From Oscillospiraceae bacterium (GTDB lineage: Bacteria; Bacillota; Clostridia; Oscillospirales; Oscillospiraceae): 6,644 nt of DNA. Each line of letters begins with the position of its first letter. Position 1 is the first letter of the stretch. Below, in pieces: positions 5,066 to 6,644 of the stretch. Location of the stretch: NCBI GenBank assembly GCA_024404215.1, contig JAKSQI010000088.1, forward strand, positions 1-6,644, written 5' to 3'. The translations under genes were made by a program, and so were the position numbers. A model generated the notes under the pieces. That model saw only the letters and a program-made list of their open reading frames with translations. It did no database searches and was not told the origin of the DNA.

Positions 5066-5850
5066 TGCAGATTGATATCATGACGCTCTTTCCGGATACC
5101 GTAGGGGATATGCTGTCTGACAGCATCATCGGCCGGGGTCAGGAAAGGGGCTATGTGAAAATTTACTGCCACCAGATTCGGGATTATACCACCAACAAGC
5201 AGAATCAGGTGGATGATTATCCCTACGGCGGCGGCCGGGGCTGCGTCATGCAGGCCCAGCCTCTTTACGACTGCTGGAAGCACATTTGTCAGGAAGCAGG
5301 GGAGCGGGTTCATACCATTTACATGTCCCCCTGCGGCAAGGTTTTTAATCAAGCCGAAGCCCGCCGGCTCAAGGCCGATTATAATCATTTGATTTTGGTC
5401 TGCGGCCATTATGAGGGCATTGACCAGCGCTTTATTGATGAGTGTGTGGACGAAGAAATCTCTTTGGGTGACTTTGTTCTCACCGGCGGCGAAATTGCCG
5501 CCATTGCCGTGGCCGACGCCGTCTGCCGCATGGTACCCGGTGTGCTGCCGGATGCCGAATGCTTTGAGAACGAAAGCCACTGGGACGGCCTGCTGGAATA
5601 CCCCCAGTACAGCCGGCCGGAGGTTTGGAACGGCCGCCGGGTTCCCCCCGTTTTGCTTTCCGGTCATCACGTCAACATAGCCAAATGGCGCCGCAAGCAG
5701 TCCATTATCCGCACCCGCCAGCGCCGGCCGGACATGTACGAAAAGCTCAGCTTTACCACCAAGCAGGATAAAAAGCTGCTGGCGGAAATTGAACAGGAGC
5801 TGGCCGAGCTGGCTCAGCAGGCAGAGTCGGAGACCCTGTCAGAGAATTAA
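5065..5850 (+). CDS. trmD: tRNA (guanine-N1)-methyltransferase TrmD
   Basis: TrmD transfers a methyl group from S-adenosylmethionine to N1 of G37 in tRNAs with a G at position 36, which prevents +1 frameshifting; it is usually essential. The 261-residue protein is a SPOUT methyltransferase. It starts MQIDIMTLFP, and has DDYPYGGGRGCVM (50-62), the cofactor-knot segments SPCG (88-91) and CGHYEGID (113-120), and LGDFVLTGGE (134-143). D174 in HWDGLLEYPQYSRP matches the proposed catalytic Asp of E. coli TrmD. VPPVLLSGHHVNIAKWRR (193-210) belongs to the C-terminal tRNA-binding region. The last 30 residues are an acidic, Gln-rich helix. A GAGGGA (5054-5059) precedes the start. rplS, which often follows, is absent. 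Confidence 0.98.
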   Translation: MQIDIMTLFPDTVGDMLSDSIIGRGQERGYVKIYCHQIRDYTTNKQNQVDDYPYGGGRGCVMQAQPLYDCWKHICQEAGERVHTIYMSPCGKVFNQAEARRLKADYNHLILVCGHYEGIDQRFIDECVDEEISLGDFVLTGGEIAAIAVADAVCRMVPGVLPDAECFENESHWDGLLEYPQYSRPEVWNGRRVPPVLLSGHHVNIAKWRRKQSIIRTRQRRPDMYEKLSFTTKQDKKLLAEIEQELAELAQQAESETLSEN

Positions 5851-5863
5851 AGAATAGTTACGG

Positions 5864-5892
5864 AAAAGGAAGGATTAATTGCCTTCCTTTTT
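5864..5892 (+). terminator. Rho-independent terminator closing the SRP-trmD operon
   Basis: AAAAGGAAGG (5864-5873) pairs with CCTTCCTTTT (5882-5891) around an 8-base loop, with the T run continuing into a pyrimidine stretch (CTTCTTTC). It lies 13 bases after the trmD stop. The matching A run on the left gives it some activity on the minus strand too. Confidence 0.82.
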
Positions 5893-5895
5893 CTT

Positions 5896-5915
5896 CTTTC
5901 GTTAACATACGAAAG
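5896..5915. repeat. 7-bp inverted repeat in the convergent intergenic region
   Basis: CTTTCGT (5896-5902) and ACGAAAG (5909-5915) flank TAACAT. It sits between the two terminators. No promoter or T run is attached, so a role is not evident. Confidence 0.35.
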
Positions 5916-5951
5916 ATTAACTAAGTCATATTCTGCGAATCTGCTTATGGC

Positions 5952-5986
5952 AAAAAGAAAACCCATCGGTTAGACCGATGGGTTTT
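5952..5986 (-). terminator. Rho-independent terminator of the telA-like gene (partly bidirectional)
   Basis: A perfect 13-bp stem, AAAACCCATCGGT (5958-5970) with ACCGATGGGTTTT (5974-5986), has a 3-base loop. On the minus strand the stem's own T run is followed by CTTTTTG, a strong signal 32 bases past the telA-like stop. On the plus strand only the stem T run is present, so it could act as a backup for trmD readthrough. Confidence 0.85.
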
Positions 5987-6018
5987 GAATTATGTGTGCT
6001 ATGGGCGTAGGCTGCCTC

Positions 6019-6644
6019 TTAGCGGCGCAGGTCCAGCAGCTTCTGCTTCAGCTCGCCCTCAATGCGGCCCAGCTCAGCTTCGGCGGCGTGGCGCTTGGCA
6101 GAGCCGTCACGCTGAATCTGCTGTACCTCTTCCAAGGTGTCAATCAGCATGCGGTTGGTTTCCGTCAGGGTTTCAATGTCAACTACGCCCCGCTCGGATT
6201 CCTTGGCGATTTCCACACTGCCGGTCTTCAGCATCTGGGCGTTCTTTTTCAGCAGGGCATTGGTCATCTCGGTAACCTCATGCTGGGCCTGCATGGCCTG
6301 CTGGCTGTTGTAAAGGCCCAGAGCCATAACCATCTGGCTCTTCCACAGGGGACTGGTGTTTACAATGCTGGTCTGAATCTTTTCTACCAGTAGGGTGTCG
6401 TTGTTCTGCAGCAGACGCATCTGGGGGGCCATCTGCACGGATACCATGCGGGTAACCTCCAGGTCGTAAAGCTTTTTCTCAAAGCGGTTAATCATGTTGG
6501 CGTAATCGCTGGCAGCCTGGGCATCCTCGGGCAGTCCGCTCTTGCGCGCCTTTTCGATGGCGGCGGCGAGCTGGGTGCTGCGGAATTCCTCCAGCTTCAT
6601 CTTGCCGGCGATGATGTACATCGACAGCTCCTTGAAGTAGTTAA
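6019..6644 (-). CDS. telA: TelA/YaaN-type toxic-anion-resistance family protein, C-terminal half, truncated by the right window edge
   Basis: The 207 visible residues match the C-terminal half of the TelA family, which includes TelA linked to tellurite resistance and YaaN of Bacillus. Members are about 350-400 residues and mostly helical, and the molecular function is not settled. Recognisable blocks are NTSPLWKSQMVMALGL, a stretch with TNALLKKNAQMLK, then ERGVVDIETLTETN and LEEVQQIQ. The end is a charged coiled coil with AKRHAAEAELGRIEGEL. The frame stays open past the Met at 6621 (upstream residues NYFKELS) to the window edge, and the family is longer than this, so the true start lies outside. 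It is convergent with trmD and terminates at the hairpin beyond 5986. Confidence 0.88.
   Translation of the reverse strand, partial: NYFKELSMYIIAGKMKLEEFRSTQLAAAIEKARKSGLPEDAQAASDYANMINRFEKKLYDLEVTRMVSVQMAPQMRLLQNNDTLLVEKIQTSIVNTSPLWKSQMVMALGLYNSQQAMQAQHEVTEMTNALLKKNAQMLKTGSVEIAKESERGVVDIETLTETNRMLIDTLEEVQQIQRDGSAKRHAAEAELGRIEGELKQKLLDLRR

Noticed and set aside
5044..5670. 208-codon minus-strand reading frame opposite trmD
   Set aside because: Antisense shadow of a highly conserved methyltransferase, with no motif or initiation signal.

Overview
The window looks like a chromosomal segment of a Gram-positive anaerobe of the class Clostridia, with moderately high GC. The evidence is the gene order ylxM-ffh-rpsP-khpA-rimM-trmD, which is typical of Firmicutes, a TelA/YaaN family protein, strong purine-rich Shine-Dalgarno sites and consensus SigmaA promoters. 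An Oscillospiraceae/Ruminococcaceae-like host is a reasonable guess, but the sequence alone does not settle it.

Left part (1-2106, all minus strand). Reading leftwards from about 2168, there is a promoter and a Sfp-type 4'-phosphopantetheinyl transferase, then a second promoter and a zinc-dependent alcohol dehydrogenase of 365 residues with both zinc sites intact, then a hairpin terminator with a GCAA tetraloop. Last comes the N-terminal 108 codons of a short-chain dehydrogenase/reductase (SDR) that runs off the left edge and carries an unusual insert between its first Rossmann strands. The two oxidoreductases probably belong to one metabolic unit.

Centre (2107-2310) is a divergent control region. 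It holds the phosphopantetheinyl transferase promoter on the minus strand, a perfect 9-bp inverted repeat (2201-2222), the strong ylxM promoter on the plus strand, and a third exact copy of the same 9-mer in the ylxM leader. This is the least explained signal in the window.

Right-centre (2311-5850, plus strand) is the SRP/ribosome-maturation operon: ylxM and ffh (signal recognition particle), rpsP (bS16), khpA (KH-domain RNA chaperone), rimM (30S maturation) and trmD (tRNA m1G37 methyltransferase). Most junctions are tight, and only the ffh-rpsP gap is long (71 nt). The usual distal gene rplS is absent, and a clear terminator closes the operon right after trmD.

Right end (5851-6644) is a convergent intergenic region with two opposing hairpin terminators. 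It is followed by the C-terminal half of a minus-strand TelA/YaaN-type protein that runs off the right edge.

Most of the window is conserved housekeeping content. I see no CRISPR array, mobile element, tRNA or rRNA, and no convincing new multi-gene system. The items most worth checking are the operator-like palindrome, the SDR insert, and the terminator placed between the two oxidoreductase genes.
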